Both the position numbers and the translations under genes were made by a program. Shown here piece by piece: positions 28,326 to 37,401 of a DNA stretch of 64,000 nt. The notes under the pieces are model-generated. The model saw only the letters and a program-made list of their open reading frames with translations, was not told the origin of the DNA and made no database searches. The first letter of the stretch is position 1; each line of letters opens with the position of its first letter. This DNA is from Bradymonadales bacterium (GTDB taxonomy: Bacteria; Myxococcota_A; Bradymonadia; JAFGEP01), in assembly GCA_016931535.1 (NCBI GenBank), contig JAFGEP010000106.1, positions 62,001 through 126,000 of the forward strand, given 5' to 3'.

Positions 28326-29522
28326 TTACTCCTCTGCCTGTTCGCAGGATTGGCCACGGGTCACGCGGACCAGGCTGCCCTCTTCCAGGTAGGTCCAGCC
28401 GTACTCCACGATCTCGGTGCCCGGCTCGAGCCCCTCCAGTACCGGGTAGGCGTCGTTTTGCAGGGTCCCGAGGAGGACGGTCACCTCGGCGACCGACGAG
28501 CCGTCTGGCTTGAGGACGAACACGACCCCTCGGCTCCCCTCGACCCGGGCGATGGCCTGGCGGGGGACCACCACCGCCTCCACCCGCCCCAGCTCGATGC
28601 GCAAGGTCGCCGTGCCCCCGTGGACCAGGCTGCCCTCCGGGTTCTCCACTTGAGCCCAGACGGTGCGGTTGCGGGAGACCATGTCCAGGCCGGGTGCCAC
28701 GTAGCTGATGGTGGTGTCGATCGCCCGGCCGTCGGACAGCACCACCTGTGCCGGTGTCCCCGGCCGCACCGACGCCTCCAGGTACTCCGGGACGCCGGCG
28801 ATGACCTGGATCTGAGAGGGATCGATGACCACGAACATGGGCGTGGCGTAGGCGGCGATGAGTTGGCCGACCTCGACCATGCGCTGGTACACCACCCCGT
28901 CGAAGGGGGCGACGACCTCGGTGTCGCTGGCCATATCCCGCGCCTGGCGGCTCTGGTCCCGGTTGATCCGCACGTTGGCTCGAGCCTGGGTGACCATCTC
29001 CTCGGCCGCTTCCACCGCGAGCTGTACCTGCTCCAGCTGCTGGTCGGTGGCGACGCCCCGGCGGTGGAGCGATTCGATCCGCTCCAGCTCGGTCCGGGCG
29101 CTGCGGAGCTGCAGCTCCGCCTGGCGCAGGCCAGCCTGGGCGATCTCGATGCCGGTTCTGGCCATGGAGACGCCCAGAGACAGCGCCTCGGATGTGATAG
29201 TAGCCATGACGGTCTCTTCGCCGATCACCGGGTCGCCCTGGTCCACGTGCAGCTCCCGCAACCACCCCCCGGCACCGGGCATCACGGTTGCCTGTCGATG
29301 TGCCACCAGGTTGGCTCGCAGGATGACATCCTCCGTCACCGTTGCGGTGGAGACAGGGATCACCCGAACACAGGGTAGGGGGGTCTCCGGCACAAGCGCG
29401 ATATCTTGGGCCTCTGAATCCGGCCGGCATCCCACCGCTGCAATCCCGATCAGCAGCAGAGTCAGGACCATGCAGGATTTCCTCAAGCGCCAACAGCCCT
29501 TCGGGGCACTCTGTGTCGCCAT
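28326..29522 (-). CDS. Periplasmic adaptor (membrane fusion) lipoprotein of the RND pump
   Basis: The 398-residue protein has a lipoprotein signal (lipobox AVGC near residue 32), a lipoyl/barrel-sandwich start (AHRQATVMPGAGGWLRELHV), a coiled-coil hairpin (about 100-170) and beta-barrel domains, ending near RGQSCEQAEE. It would bridge the RND pump and the TolC-like channel. AGGAGGTGTC is directly before the ATG. It follows the TetR gene by 100 bases and precedes the pump by 3 bases. Confidence 0.9.
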   Translation of the reverse strand: MATQSAPKGCWRLRKSCMVLTLLLIGIAAVGCRPDSEAQDIALVPETPLPCVRVIPVSTATVTEDVILRANLVAHRQATVMPGAGGWLRELHVDQGDPVIGEETVMATITSEALSLGVSMARTGIEIAQAGLRQAELQLRSARTELERIESLHRRGVATDQQLEQVQLAVEAAEEMVTQARANVRINRDQSRQARDMASDTEVVAPFDGVVYQRMVEVGQLIAAYATPMFVVIDPSQIQVIAGVPEYLEASVRPGTPAQVVLSDGRAIDTTISYVAPGLDMVSRNRTVWAQVENPEGSLVHGGTATLRIELGRVEAVVVPRQAIARVEGSRGVVFVLKPDGSSVAEVTVLLGTLQNDAYPVLEGLEPGTEIVEYGWTYLEEGSLVRVTRGQSCEQAEE

Positions 29523-29622
29523 GACACCTCCTGGTACCGGCAGCCCAACCCGTTGCAGGCTGCGGATTCTTCGCAGCTCCGAATGGATGCTGCGCGGCGA
29601 TGAACGATCCAACACCACAACC

Positions 29623-30231
29623 CTATCGACAGATTCCATGCATCAAGAGCCTCAAAAGCTCCCCCGTCACATCCTGTTTCACGGCCGCCTGGGGTACCCT
29701 GGTCGACCAGAACTGCAAGGCATGGAACCCGACCACCAGCGCTTCCGCCACCACCAGCGGTTGCGTGATCCGGAAGATCTCTCGATCTCTGCCCCCCTCC
29801 AGGATGGCAGCCAGGAGCCTGATCTCCTCTCCCAGAAATGCTTCCCAGATCTCTTCGAACCTGGGGAGTATCTCCTGCACCTGCTCGGGCGGCGGGATGA
29901 GAGGTGACAGCCTGGCCATGGTGGCCCGACTGGCCACGGTCAGGTAGGTCGTCACCTGCTCCTTCGCACCATCGATGCTGGACACCGCTCTCCTGATCTC
30001 CTCGAGAATCTCGCCAACCACCCCTCTGATGGTCTCCACCAGGATCTCCTGCTTGGAGGGGAAGTAGTAGTACAGCGCCGTCTTCCCGATTCCACAGGCC
30101 TTGGCGATGTCCTCCAGGGTGGTCTTCTGGTAGCCGAGCTGCGCAAACAGGGTCGCGGCCCGCTCCAGGATCTGCTGCCGCCGTCTGCCTGTCCGGTCTG
30201 TCGATCGTGCCGTCATCTGCTCACTTCCCAT
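29623..30231 (-). CDS. TetR-family regulator of the RND operon
   Basis: The protein of about 202 residues has the N-terminal TetR helix-turn-helix (RRRQQILERAATLFAQLGYQ, TTLEDIAKACGIGKTALYYY, FPSKQEILVE) and a C-terminal ligand-binding region. It lies upstream of and in the same direction as the adaptor-pump-TolC genes, so it probably represses them and senses a pump substrate. Two ATGs (30231 and 30216) are possible starts; neither has a strong ribosome binding site. Confidence 0.88.
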   Translation of the reverse strand: MGSEQMTARSTDRTGRRRQQILERAATLFAQLGYQKTTLEDIAKACGIGKTALYYYFPSKQEILVETIRGVVGEILEEIRRAVSSIDGAKEQVTTYLTVASRATMARLSPLIPPPEQVQEILPRFEEIWEAFLGEEIRLLAAILEGGRDREIFRITQPLVVAEALVVGFHALQFWSTRVPQAAVKQDVTGELLRLLMHGICR

Positions 30232-30328
30232 CCCGCTCGCGAGGGGGGGCGATCCTCGAGGAACGCAACCGCTTGTCTCTGATTCTCGTTGGCTTTCCTC
30301 TGGCCTGGCCGAGGAAACCGGGGAACAT

Positions 30329-30353
30329 TTGAACAAAACGGTAAAAAGGTCAA
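30329..30353 (-). promoter_or_regulatory. Possible promoter/operator of the TetR-RND operon
   Basis: On the minus strand TTGACC (30353-30348) could be a -35, and TTGAAC/GGTCAA form a near-inverted repeat of 6 bases with a 13-base centre (30329-30353). A good -10 is not seen, so this is only a candidate. Confidence 0.3.
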
Positions 30354-30494
30354 TGGGAATGAACAGAAAAACCTACCTGACCGCTGTCCAGGCGGCTTGG
30401 GCCATTGTTGTGGATCCGTCTGGTATGCTATCGATCGGCAGGAGCGGTGGGCTACCAAACCGGTACGAGCGGCGCTTTTTGTGGGAGAGACAGC

Positions 30495-32135
30495 TTGATC
30501 TCCAGGACCGGCAGCAACTTCGACATCATCCTCGTGACGGCCGAGCCCTACGAGGACCATCCCGCCTCGCCGGTCGGGATCATCGCACGGGTGCTGGATG
30601 CTGAAGGATACACCGTGGGGATCGCCGAGCGACCGGACGGGATCGAGGATCTGGCGGCGCTGGGAGTTCCCCGCCTGTTCTATGGGGTCACCTCGGGCTC
30701 CATCGACAGCATGCTTTACAACTACACGGCGCTCAAGCGGCCCCGATCCCGGGACGAGCACGCCAGGGTCGCCGAAATGCCCGACCGGGCCCTCATCGTG
30801 TACAGCAACTGGATCAAGCGGATCAGCAAGGATACCCCCATCGTGCTGGGCGGAATCGAGGCCTCCCTGAGGCGGTTCGCCCACTACGACTACTGGGACA
30901 ACCGCGTCCGGCGCAGCATCCTGTTCGATGCCCGGGCCGAACTCCTGGTGTACGGAAACGGGGAGAAGCAGATCATCGAGATCGCGCGCCGGCTGTCGGA
31001 CAACCAGGGGCTGATGGGCATCGAGGGGACCTGCGTCGTGGCCCGCGAGCCTGCGGTCGGCTTCGAGCTGCTGCCGTCCTGCCGGAGCGTGGCCGAGGAC
31101 CGGCTGGCATTCTGCCGCATGACCGCAGTCATCTCGAACGACCGCGATCTGGCTCAGGAGTACGACAACAACTACCTGTTGCAGTTTCGCTACCCGGTCT
31201 ACACCTCGGCCGACCTGGACCGGATCTACTCGCTTCCCTTTCGCCGCGACCTTCGACCGGGCTCGCCGCTGGAGCTGGCCCGCTTTTCGGTGGTGACCCA
31301 CCGGGGATGTGTGGGTCGATGCCATTTCTGCTCCCTGGCGCTCCACCAGGGGACGCGCATCATCTCCCGCAGCGAGGAGAGCATCCTCGCCGAGATCGAG
31401 CGGTTGAGTCGGGACCCTCATTTCAAGGGGTACATCGATGACCTCGGCGGTCCCTCGGCCAACATGTACGGGATGGACTGTGCCATCGACTGCGGCCAGC
31501 AGGAAGGAGCCTGCCTCTCCTGCGGCCGGCTCGACCGCAGCCACGATCGGCTCATCCGGCTGATGCGGCGGGCCCGGTCGATCCCAGGGGTGAAGAAGGT
31601 GTTTGTCAGAAGCGGAATCCGATACGACCTGGCCGTGGACAGCCCCCGCTATGTCGAGGAGCTGTCCGCCCACCATCTCTCGGGAACCCTGAAGATCGCC
31701 CCCGAGCATCTTTCGCCCCGGGTGTTGGAGCTGATGAACAAGGACAACAGCCGTCTTGACGAGTTCATCCGGCTGTTCGAGCGGCTCAATCGGAACACCC
31801 GCCAGGCGCTCCGATACTACCTGATGATCGGACACCCCGGGGACGATCGCCAGCAGGTCCGAGCGCTTGGCCACCGGGCGGTCGAGCTGGGCAACATCGA
31901 GCAGTTCCAGCTGTTCACCCCCACCCCCATGTCCATCTCCTCCTGCATGTACTGGACCGGCTTGAACCCCTTCACCCTGGAGCCGGTAACTGTGGTACGA
32001 GATTACCGGGGGAAAAAGGAGCTCAAGCGGATCATGCTGGAGGGGATCGCGCGGTCCCATCGCAGGCAACGGGCGGGCAGCAAGGATCAGGCCAGCGCAA
32101 AGAAGCGGCATCGCGACGGACATCGCCAGAGATAG
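30495..32135 (+). CDS. ygiQ: YgiQ-family radical SAM protein
   Basis: The product, about 546 residues from the TTG at 30495, belongs to the YgiQ (UPF0313) radical SAM family of unknown substrate. It has the N-terminal cobalamin-binding-like part FDIILVTAEPYEDHPASPVG, the [4Fe-4S] motif CVGRCHFC (cysteines 272, 276, 279), a Cys-rich insert DCAIDCGQQEGACLSCG, and the typical YYLMIGHPG. It is shorter at the C-terminus than E. coli YgiQ (739 residues). The TTG is proposed because GGGAGAG lies 6 bases upstream; the frame is open from 30405. Confidence 0.85.
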   Translation: MISRTGSNFDIILVTAEPYEDHPASPVGIIARVLDAEGYTVGIAERPDGIEDLAALGVPRLFYGVTSGSIDSMLYNYTALKRPRSRDEHARVAEMPDRALIVYSNWIKRISKDTPIVLGGIEASLRRFAHYDYWDNRVRRSILFDARAELLVYGNGEKQIIEIARRLSDNQGLMGIEGTCVVAREPAVGFELLPSCRSVAEDRLAFCRMTAVISNDRDLAQEYDNNYLLQFRYPVYTSADLDRIYSLPFRRDLRPGSPLELARFSVVTHRGCVGRCHFCSLALHQGTRIISRSEESILAEIERLSRDPHFKGYIDDLGGPSANMYGMDCAIDCGQQEGACLSCGRLDRSHDRLIRLMRRARSIPGVKKVFVRSGIRYDLAVDSPRYVEELSAHHLSGTLKIAPEHLSPRVLELMNKDNSRLDEFIRLFERLNRNTRQALRYYLMIGHPGDDRQQVRALGHRAVELGNIEQFQLFTPTPMSISSCMYWTGLNPFTLEPVTVVRDYRGKKELKRIMLEGIARSHRRQRAGSKDQASAKKRHRDGHRQR

Positions 32136-32302
32136 CGGATCGAGCCAGCAGCATGAGACACGTCGCCACGCGGGGCACTCTGCAACGGAAGGACCAGATG
32201 ACCGATCATCCTGGTAGCTGAACAAGATGATTACGAGCCGGGTCGAGTCCCGGGGGACAGGAAACAGCGAGAGCGGAAAACGGACAACAGGGGTAGGTGA
32301 CC

Positions 32303-34294
32303 ATGATCGTCGAAGTCGATCGATACGGACCGTTCAGGCTGGAGGATCAGTTCCTGGAGCCCTACCACCACAGGCCCGTCCCCTGGGGTTTCGGCGCGCT
32401 CTCCTGGGTCACCTTCAAGCGGACCTACAGCCGTCACGACGAGTCCTGGTGGCAGACCTGCCGGCGGGTCATCGAGGGGATGTTCACCGTCTTGCGCAGC
32501 CATCGGCTGGAGCACCGCCTGGGATGGGATGACGCCGAGGCCCAGGGGATGGCCCAGAAGGCCTTCGAGCGGATGTGGCGCTTCCAGTGGACCCCGCCGG
32601 GTCGAGGGTTGTGGATGATGGGGACCCGCTACATGTACGAGCGGGGAGGAGCGGCCCTGAACAATTGCGGCTTCGTGTCCACCCGGGACATCGCCACCGA
32701 CTTCGCCACCCCCTTCACCTGGATGATGGACATGTCGATGCTGGGGGTGGGGGTCGGCTTCGACACGCTGGGCGCGGGGCAGGTCGTCATCCAGCAGCCG
32801 GTGGTCAGCGACGAGGTCCATGTCATTTCGGACAGTCGAGAGGGTTGGACCGAGTCCTTCCGGCGACTGCTGGCCGCCTTCACCGGGAGCGACACCCTGC
32901 CTGCCCGCTGGGACTTCTCCCGGGTTCGTCCCCAGGGAGCTCCCCTGGAGGGTTTCGGGGGGTATGCCAGCGGGCCGGAGCCGCTCCAACAGCTCCTGGA
33001 GAGTGTCGAGGCGCTCTATCGAAGCCACATCGGCCGCCGGGTGGACTCCACCCTCATCGTGGATACCATGAACCTGGGCGGCCGATGCGTGGTGGCCGGC
33101 GGCATTCGGCGCTCGGCACAGATCGCGCTGGGGGATCCGAACGACACCGCCTTCCTCGACCTCAAGCTCGACCGGGAGAGGCTGATGGAGTACCGCTGGG
33201 CCTCCAACAACTCGGTGCTGGCCTCTGTCGGCATGGAGTACGGTGACATCGCCCGACGCACCATCGTCAATGGAGAGCCCGGCTACTTCTGGCTCGAAAA
33301 CGCCCGGGCCTACGGGCGCATGGCCGATCCCCCCGACTGGCGCGACCGCGAGGCCGCCGGCTGCAACCCCTGCGCCGAGCAGACGTTGTGGGATCGGGAG
33401 CTCTGCTGCCTGGTGGAGACCTTTCCCGCCCGTCACGAACGGCTCGACGACTTCCTCGAGACTCTCCGGCTGGCCTACCTCTACGCCAAGACGGTGACCC
33501 TGGTGCCGACACATGATTCGCGCACCAACACCGTGATGGAGCAGAACCGGCGCATCGGCTGCTCCATGACCGGCATCGTCCAGGCCATCAACCGGCACGG
33601 TGAGAAGACCTTCTTCGAGTGGTGCGACCGGGCCTACCGCTTCGTCCAGGAGCTCGACGAGCAGTACTCTCGCCAGCTCGCGATCGGCCGCTCCATCAAG
33701 ACCACCTCGGTCAAGCCCTCGGGAAGCGTGAGCATCCTGGCCGGCGCCACCCCCGGGGTGCACTGGGAGCACGCTCCCTACTACCTGCGCCGGGTGAGGC
33801 TGTCCGAGAGCCACTCTCTGGTTGCGATGTGCCGGGAGGCGGGGTACCCGGTGGAGCCGGATCGCTACTCCGAGCGCACCGCTGTGGTCGCCTTCCCGGT
33901 GCACATCCCCTACCTGGAGCGAAGCCAGGCCGACGTCCCGCTTGCCGAGAAGGTCGAGCTGGCCGTACGCATGCAGCACTGCTGGTCCGACAACCAGGTG
34001 AGCTGCACCGCCCAGTTCGACCCGGACCGCGAGGCCGGGGAGGTCGAAGCCATCCTGTCCCGGTACGATCGCCGGCTCAAGGCCATGGTGTTCCTGCCCG
34101 AGATCCGCCACGGCTACGAGCAGCCGCCCTACGAGACCATCACGGCCGAACGGTACCGCGAGCTGATGGCCGGCCTTCGCCCCCTGCGCGGCCTGCTGGG
34201 GCACGAGATCGAGCTGGAGGAGCGCTTCTGCGAGGGGGGCGTGTGCGACCTCCCCGGGGATCCGACCCTCGATCGGAATCGGGTTGGACCGTAG
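32303..34294 (+). CDS. Adenosylcobalamin-dependent ribonucleoside-triphosphate reductase
   Basis: The protein of about 663 residues makes deoxyribonucleotides using coenzyme B12 as radical source. By spacing it matches the Lactobacillus leichmannii monomeric enzyme: Cys122 (LNNCGF), Cys357 and Glu359 in NPCAEQTL, Cys368 (the second half of the active disulfide), and the C-terminal redox pair FCEGGVC (C-x4-C). It is shorter than the reference (739). ATG at 32303 is preferred to GTG at 32297. No cobalamin riboswitch was seen in the 167 bases upstream, so control by B12 is not shown. Confidence 0.92.
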   Translation: MIVEVDRYGPFRLEDQFLEPYHHRPVPWGFGALSWVTFKRTYSRHDESWWQTCRRVIEGMFTVLRSHRLEHRLGWDDAEAQGMAQKAFERMWRFQWTPPGRGLWMMGTRYMYERGGAALNNCGFVSTRDIATDFATPFTWMMDMSMLGVGVGFDTLGAGQVVIQQPVVSDEVHVISDSREGWTESFRRLLAAFTGSDTLPARWDFSRVRPQGAPLEGFGGYASGPEPLQQLLESVEALYRSHIGRRVDSTLIVDTMNLGGRCVVAGGIRRSAQIALGDPNDTAFLDLKLDRERLMEYRWASNNSVLASVGMEYGDIARRTIVNGEPGYFWLENARAYGRMADPPDWRDREAAGCNPCAEQTLWDRELCCLVETFPARHERLDDFLETLRLAYLYAKTVTLVPTHDSRTNTVMEQNRRIGCSMTGIVQAINRHGEKTFFEWCDRAYRFVQELDEQYSRQLAIGRSIKTTSVKPSGSVSILAGATPGVHWEHAPYYLRRVRLSESHSLVAMCREAGYPVEPDRYSERTAVVAFPVHIPYLERSQADVPLAEKVELAVRMQHCWSDNQVSCTAQFDPDREAGEVEAILSRYDRRLKAMVFLPEIRHGYEQPPYETITAERYRELMAGLRPLRGLLGHEIELEERFCEGGVCDLPGDPTLDRNRVGP

Positions 34295-34548
34295 TCGGCG
34301 CCGTTCCAGGCGGATCCAAGGTTGGCATGTGGTGCGTGGTCCCATCGGGGTGCGGATCCGGACCGGGTTCTGTGGCCGACGGGATGGGCCTTGCCCCGCG
34401 CGGTGAAATACAGTCACCCGCCGCTGGCAGCCTCTCCTGGTTCTTTTCGTCTCTTTCTGATAACTGTGCCAGACAAGCAACAGCTTGAGTGGAGCCTACA
34501 GAACCACCAATCCCAATGTGTGTGTTCGTCCGAAGGGAGGAGGGGATC

Positions 34549-36516
34549 ATGCGTAAGGTCGTTTTTCTGTCCACCGCGCTGTCCATTGCGGGGTGGTGCG
34601 CCGTCGTGCAGGCTCAAACCCATCCGGAAGAGACCATCGACGCCACCAACGTCGTCTGGCAGCTCTACGGCTATGACGTCTACCCGACGGGAACCGCTGC
34701 CATCGACACGGCCAACATCCAGTGGGCCGTCGATCACGTGGCGTCGGTCGAAGAGAGTGAGCCGGGTACAGTGCGATTGAAGTCCCACGCTGCCGGCGAT
34801 GCCGACGGCTTCCTGGCCTTCGACTTCGGGCCGCCTCCCGAAACTCCGGCCCCCGGCTGGTGCAACGTGTACATCTGCAACGACGTCCAGATCGAGGGCG
34901 AGATCCGCTCCGACACCTACACGACGGACAACACCACGGCCGAGGATCCCCTCCTGGGAGAGCACCGCATGACCGAGATCCACAACGGATGGGCAAACTT
35001 CGGCGTCAACTGGTGGCTCACGCCGTTTCTGTGCAACCTGGAGACCTGTCCGGAGTGCTGCGGTCTGCCCACCTGCGAAGAGGGATTCGCCGATATCGTC
35101 CGGATGCGCAACCTGGTCATCCGCAACACGACCTACCTGGCACTGTGGGTCGGCAGCGGCCTCGAGTTTCCAGAGGATGGCCCCTCCATTCCCCATTTCC
35201 TCTCCGAGGTCGCGGTCGACAACCTGCGTATCGTCGATGTGAACCCCGACCCCTCATGGTTGTCCACCATTCCGTTCATATTCCACATGGACTTTGGAAC
35301 CCTCACTATCCGGAACTCGACCATCTCCATCGCCGAGACGGAGGAAACCATGGTGAACCACGTGGGAATTGCCATCAACACCATGTTGACCGGACCCTGG
35401 GAGGAGGAGCCGGACAACCCTTGGATAGGGCCGCTTCATCTGGAGATCTCCGGAAACGAGCTGGTGGTTCCCTCGGCCCGCGATGGCTCCTTCGGGATGG
35501 TCCTTTGGGCTCCCGTGGACGCGGTCGTCACCGGAAACCGGATCCGGGCAGGGCTGGGCATCGGGGCGATGATCCGGCACCACGGGACCATCGCTGACAA
35601 CGAGCTGGTGGTGACCAATGCGGGGTTCGCGGGGATCAGGCACGCCCCCTTAGACCCTCCGGTGGAGCTCCCACCGAGCGAGCTGCCGGCCGGCGTCGTT
35701 GTCCGAGGCAACCAGGTCACCCTCGATCCCTCCGGAAGTCGGGACATCATCAACCCTTCTACCGGAGTTCTGGGGCTCTTCTCGGCCCACATCGAAGGCC
35801 CGGACTGCTGGATGGGAAGCACGACGGACACTGTGTTCCAAGAGAACCTGTTCGTCGGTACCGCCGAGTACGGAGTGTATTTCGGGGACATCGAACTCGA
35901 CGGGTGCGAGGAGCTGTCCGGCTCCGACACGGTAGCTGACGTGTCTCAAGCCAACACCTTCGCCAGCAACGATTTCTCCGGCCTGGTGGCTTCCGTCGCT
36001 CAGGTCTACCTGGGCGAGGGAGCCACCAACAACCGGTTGGGAGACGACCAGGACGACATCGGAAACCTCTTTGGGCCGATCGAGCAGGGGGCCACGGCCG
36101 CCATCGAGGTCCTGGGCGACGACAACCGGTTTTTTAGCGACACCTACGACCTGACCGGCTGGCCGGAGGACACCCCGATCTGGCTGTTTAGAGAGACCAG
36201 CGGCGGCAACACCGTCCGCGACCCGATCTTGCCCGACTGCGTGGATCCGGCCGACTACTTCGTGGACGAGGGGACCGGCAACCATCTCATCGCCGAGATG
36301 GTCTGCCCGGCCGAAGAAGGGGAGGGCACCGCCGACACTCCGCCCGATGTCGGCCCCGACGCGCAGACCGACACCAGCCCTGACGCTGGTGGCGGGGCGG
36401 AGGACGAGGGCTGCGACTGCTCGGCCGCCGCTACCGGCGCCCGGCGCCCGGCGGCTGCCCTGTTCGCTTTATCGCTCTTGGTTGTGCTGGTCGGGCGGCG
36501 CAGATCGGCCAGATAA
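34549..36516 (+). CDS. Secreted right-handed-repeat protein with MYXO-CTERM-like tail
   Basis: The 655-residue protein has a signal peptide (MRKVVFLSTALSIAGWCAVV, cut near QAQ), a central region with repeated beta segments and polar turns (ISGNELVV, VTGNRIRA, IADNELVV, VRGNQVTL, FQENLFVG), which looks like a right-handed beta-helix, then an Asp/Pro-rich linker (DTPPDVGPDAQTDTSPDAGG) and a C-terminal sorting-like tail: Cys-Asp-Cys, a hydrophobic segment and RRR. This is close to the MYXO-CTERM signal of myxobacteria. It is probably surface-attached. A strong GGGAGGAGGGG precedes the ATG. No enzymatic motif was recognised. Confidence 0.85.
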   Translation: MRKVVFLSTALSIAGWCAVVQAQTHPEETIDATNVVWQLYGYDVYPTGTAAIDTANIQWAVDHVASVEESEPGTVRLKSHAAGDADGFLAFDFGPPPETPAPGWCNVYICNDVQIEGEIRSDTYTTDNTTAEDPLLGEHRMTEIHNGWANFGVNWWLTPFLCNLETCPECCGLPTCEEGFADIVRMRNLVIRNTTYLALWVGSGLEFPEDGPSIPHFLSEVAVDNLRIVDVNPDPSWLSTIPFIFHMDFGTLTIRNSTISIAETEETMVNHVGIAINTMLTGPWEEEPDNPWIGPLHLEISGNELVVPSARDGSFGMVLWAPVDAVVTGNRIRAGLGIGAMIRHHGTIADNELVVTNAGFAGIRHAPLDPPVELPPSELPAGVVVRGNQVTLDPSGSRDIINPSTGVLGLFSAHIEGPDCWMGSTTDTVFQENLFVGTAEYGVYFGDIELDGCEELSGSDTVADVSQANTFASNDFSGLVASVAQVYLGEGATNNRLGDDQDDIGNLFGPIEQGATAAIEVLGDDNRFFSDTYDLTGWPEDTPIWLFRETSGGNTVRDPILPDCVDPADYFVDEGTGNHLIAEMVCPAEEGEGTADTPPDVGPDAQTDTSPDAGGGAEDEGCDCSAAATGARRPAAALFALSLLVVLVGRRRSAR

Positions 36517-36520
36517 CGGC

Positions 36521-36546
36521 CGGTTTGGGTGGCGCCAACCGTTTTT
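36521..36546 (+). terminator. Rho-independent terminator
   Basis: CGGTTTGG (36521-36528) pairs with CCAACCG (36535-36541), with one bulged T, and TTTTT follows. It lies just after the MYXO-CTERM-like gene. Confidence 0.7.
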
Positions 36547-36580
36547 AAGCCATCGGACATCGCTCAAGGCGCGAACCGGT

Positions 36581-37030
36581 CTATTTGCCTGGAGCCATCT
36601 CCTGGTGGAGCGGGTTCTTCCACGTCAGATCGGCAAAACGGGAGAAGTCCCGATCGGTGCTACACAGGATGGCGCCGTGCTCGATGGCCAGCGCAGCCAG
36701 GTGTGCGTCCATGACGAGGTTGCCCGAAGCCTGGGAGTTTTGGAGGCACTGCTCCAGGATCTCCCAGTGGCGGGCGGTTGGCTCGAGCATGCCCACGATG
36801 GGGCGCGCCAACCAGGACCGGATGTGCTCAACAGCTTCCTCGACCGTCATCGGCTCCATGAAGACCCTGGGGTGGGTGGCGATGCGCAGGAAGGCCAGCA
36901 CGGTCAACCAGGACAGTCGGACCAGCCGGTCACCGGACAGGCAGCGCTCCCACCATTGCCTGGCGGCGTCGTGCCGAGGCGAGGCAGCGTCGTAGGCGTA
37001 GAGAAGCAGGTTGGCATCGACCAGGATCAT
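36581..37030 (-). CDS. vapC: VapC-like PIN-domain ribonuclease toxin
   Basis: The 149-residue PIN protein has the expected acidic residues: Asp5 (MILVDANLLLYAYD), the central MDAHLAALA and the C-terminal STDRDFSRF. PIN toxins cleave tRNA or rRNA. Its ATG overlaps the upstream antitoxin stop by four bases (ATGA), as usual for vapBC. All catalytic positions look intact. Confidence 0.88.
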   Translation of the reverse strand: MILVDANLLLYAYDAASPRHDAARQWWERCLSGDRLVRLSWLTVLAFLRIATHPRVFMEPMTVEEAVEHIRSWLARPIVGMLEPTARHWEILEQCLQNSQASGNLVMDAHLAALAIEHGAILCSTDRDFSRFADLTWKNPLHQEMAPGK

Positions 37031-37272
37031 GAGTGAGCGGGCCCCTCTATCTGCTCCAGCAGCTCACCGATGTTGTCGATGGTCACGCCTTTTCTCAGCA
37101 TCAAAGGCCTGGTGTGCACCACGAATGGCTCGAGGGTTGCCGTCTCTTCGCGAATGGCCATACCCCGGCGCAGCATCTCGTTGACCAGCGCCTTGAAGCT
37201 CTTGCCGCTGCGACCGGCGAGCTCCGTCAAGCGGGCCGCCACGTCTTCGTCCAGTGTCAGCGTCGTTCTCAT
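37027..37272 (-). CDS. vapB: VapB-like antitoxin (ribbon-helix-helix)
   Basis: The 81-residue protein begins MRTTLTLDEDVAARLTELAG, a ribbon-helix-helix DNA-binding region, followed by KALVNEMLRRGMAIREE and a C-terminal tail that would wrap the toxin. It overlaps vapC by four bases. No Shine-Dalgarno sequence is visible, and the promoter described at 37280-37309 would start transcription at or next to the ATG, suggesting a leaderless mRNA. Confidence 0.87.
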   Translation of the reverse strand: MRTTLTLDEDVAARLTELAGRSGKSFKALVNEMLRRGMAIREETATLEPFVVHTRPLMLRKGVTIDNIGELLEQIEGPAHS

Positions 37273-37279
37273 ACTGGAA

Positions 37280-37309
37280 AGGCTACCGAGTTAGCATCAT
37301 GATGTCAAT
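37280..37309 (-). promoter_or_regulatory. vapBC promoter with internal palindrome
   Basis: On the minus strand TTGACA (37309-37304) and TAGCCT (37285-37280) are 18 bases apart by coordinates (17-18 spacer). A perfect palindrome CATCATGATG (37295-37304) lies between them and would suit VapB binding. The predicted start is about 7 bases after the -10, directly at the vapB ATG. Confidence 0.5.
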
Positions 37310-37401
37310 TGAAGATCATCACAGACACCCTCTGCGCTATGGGAGAGAGGGAACCGAGGGCATCAGGCACTGGTGCGAGTGGGGGAGGCGCAATTTGTGT
37401 G

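Noticed and set aside
32136..32302. Cobalamin riboswitch before the class II ribonucleotide reductase
   Set aside because: Only a short CCGGG/CCCGG hairpin (32238-32253) is visible; the conserved B12-box elements are missing.
34320..34345. TTGGCATGTGGTGCG as a sigma54 promoter
   Set aside because: The distance between the GG and GC elements is two bases too short.
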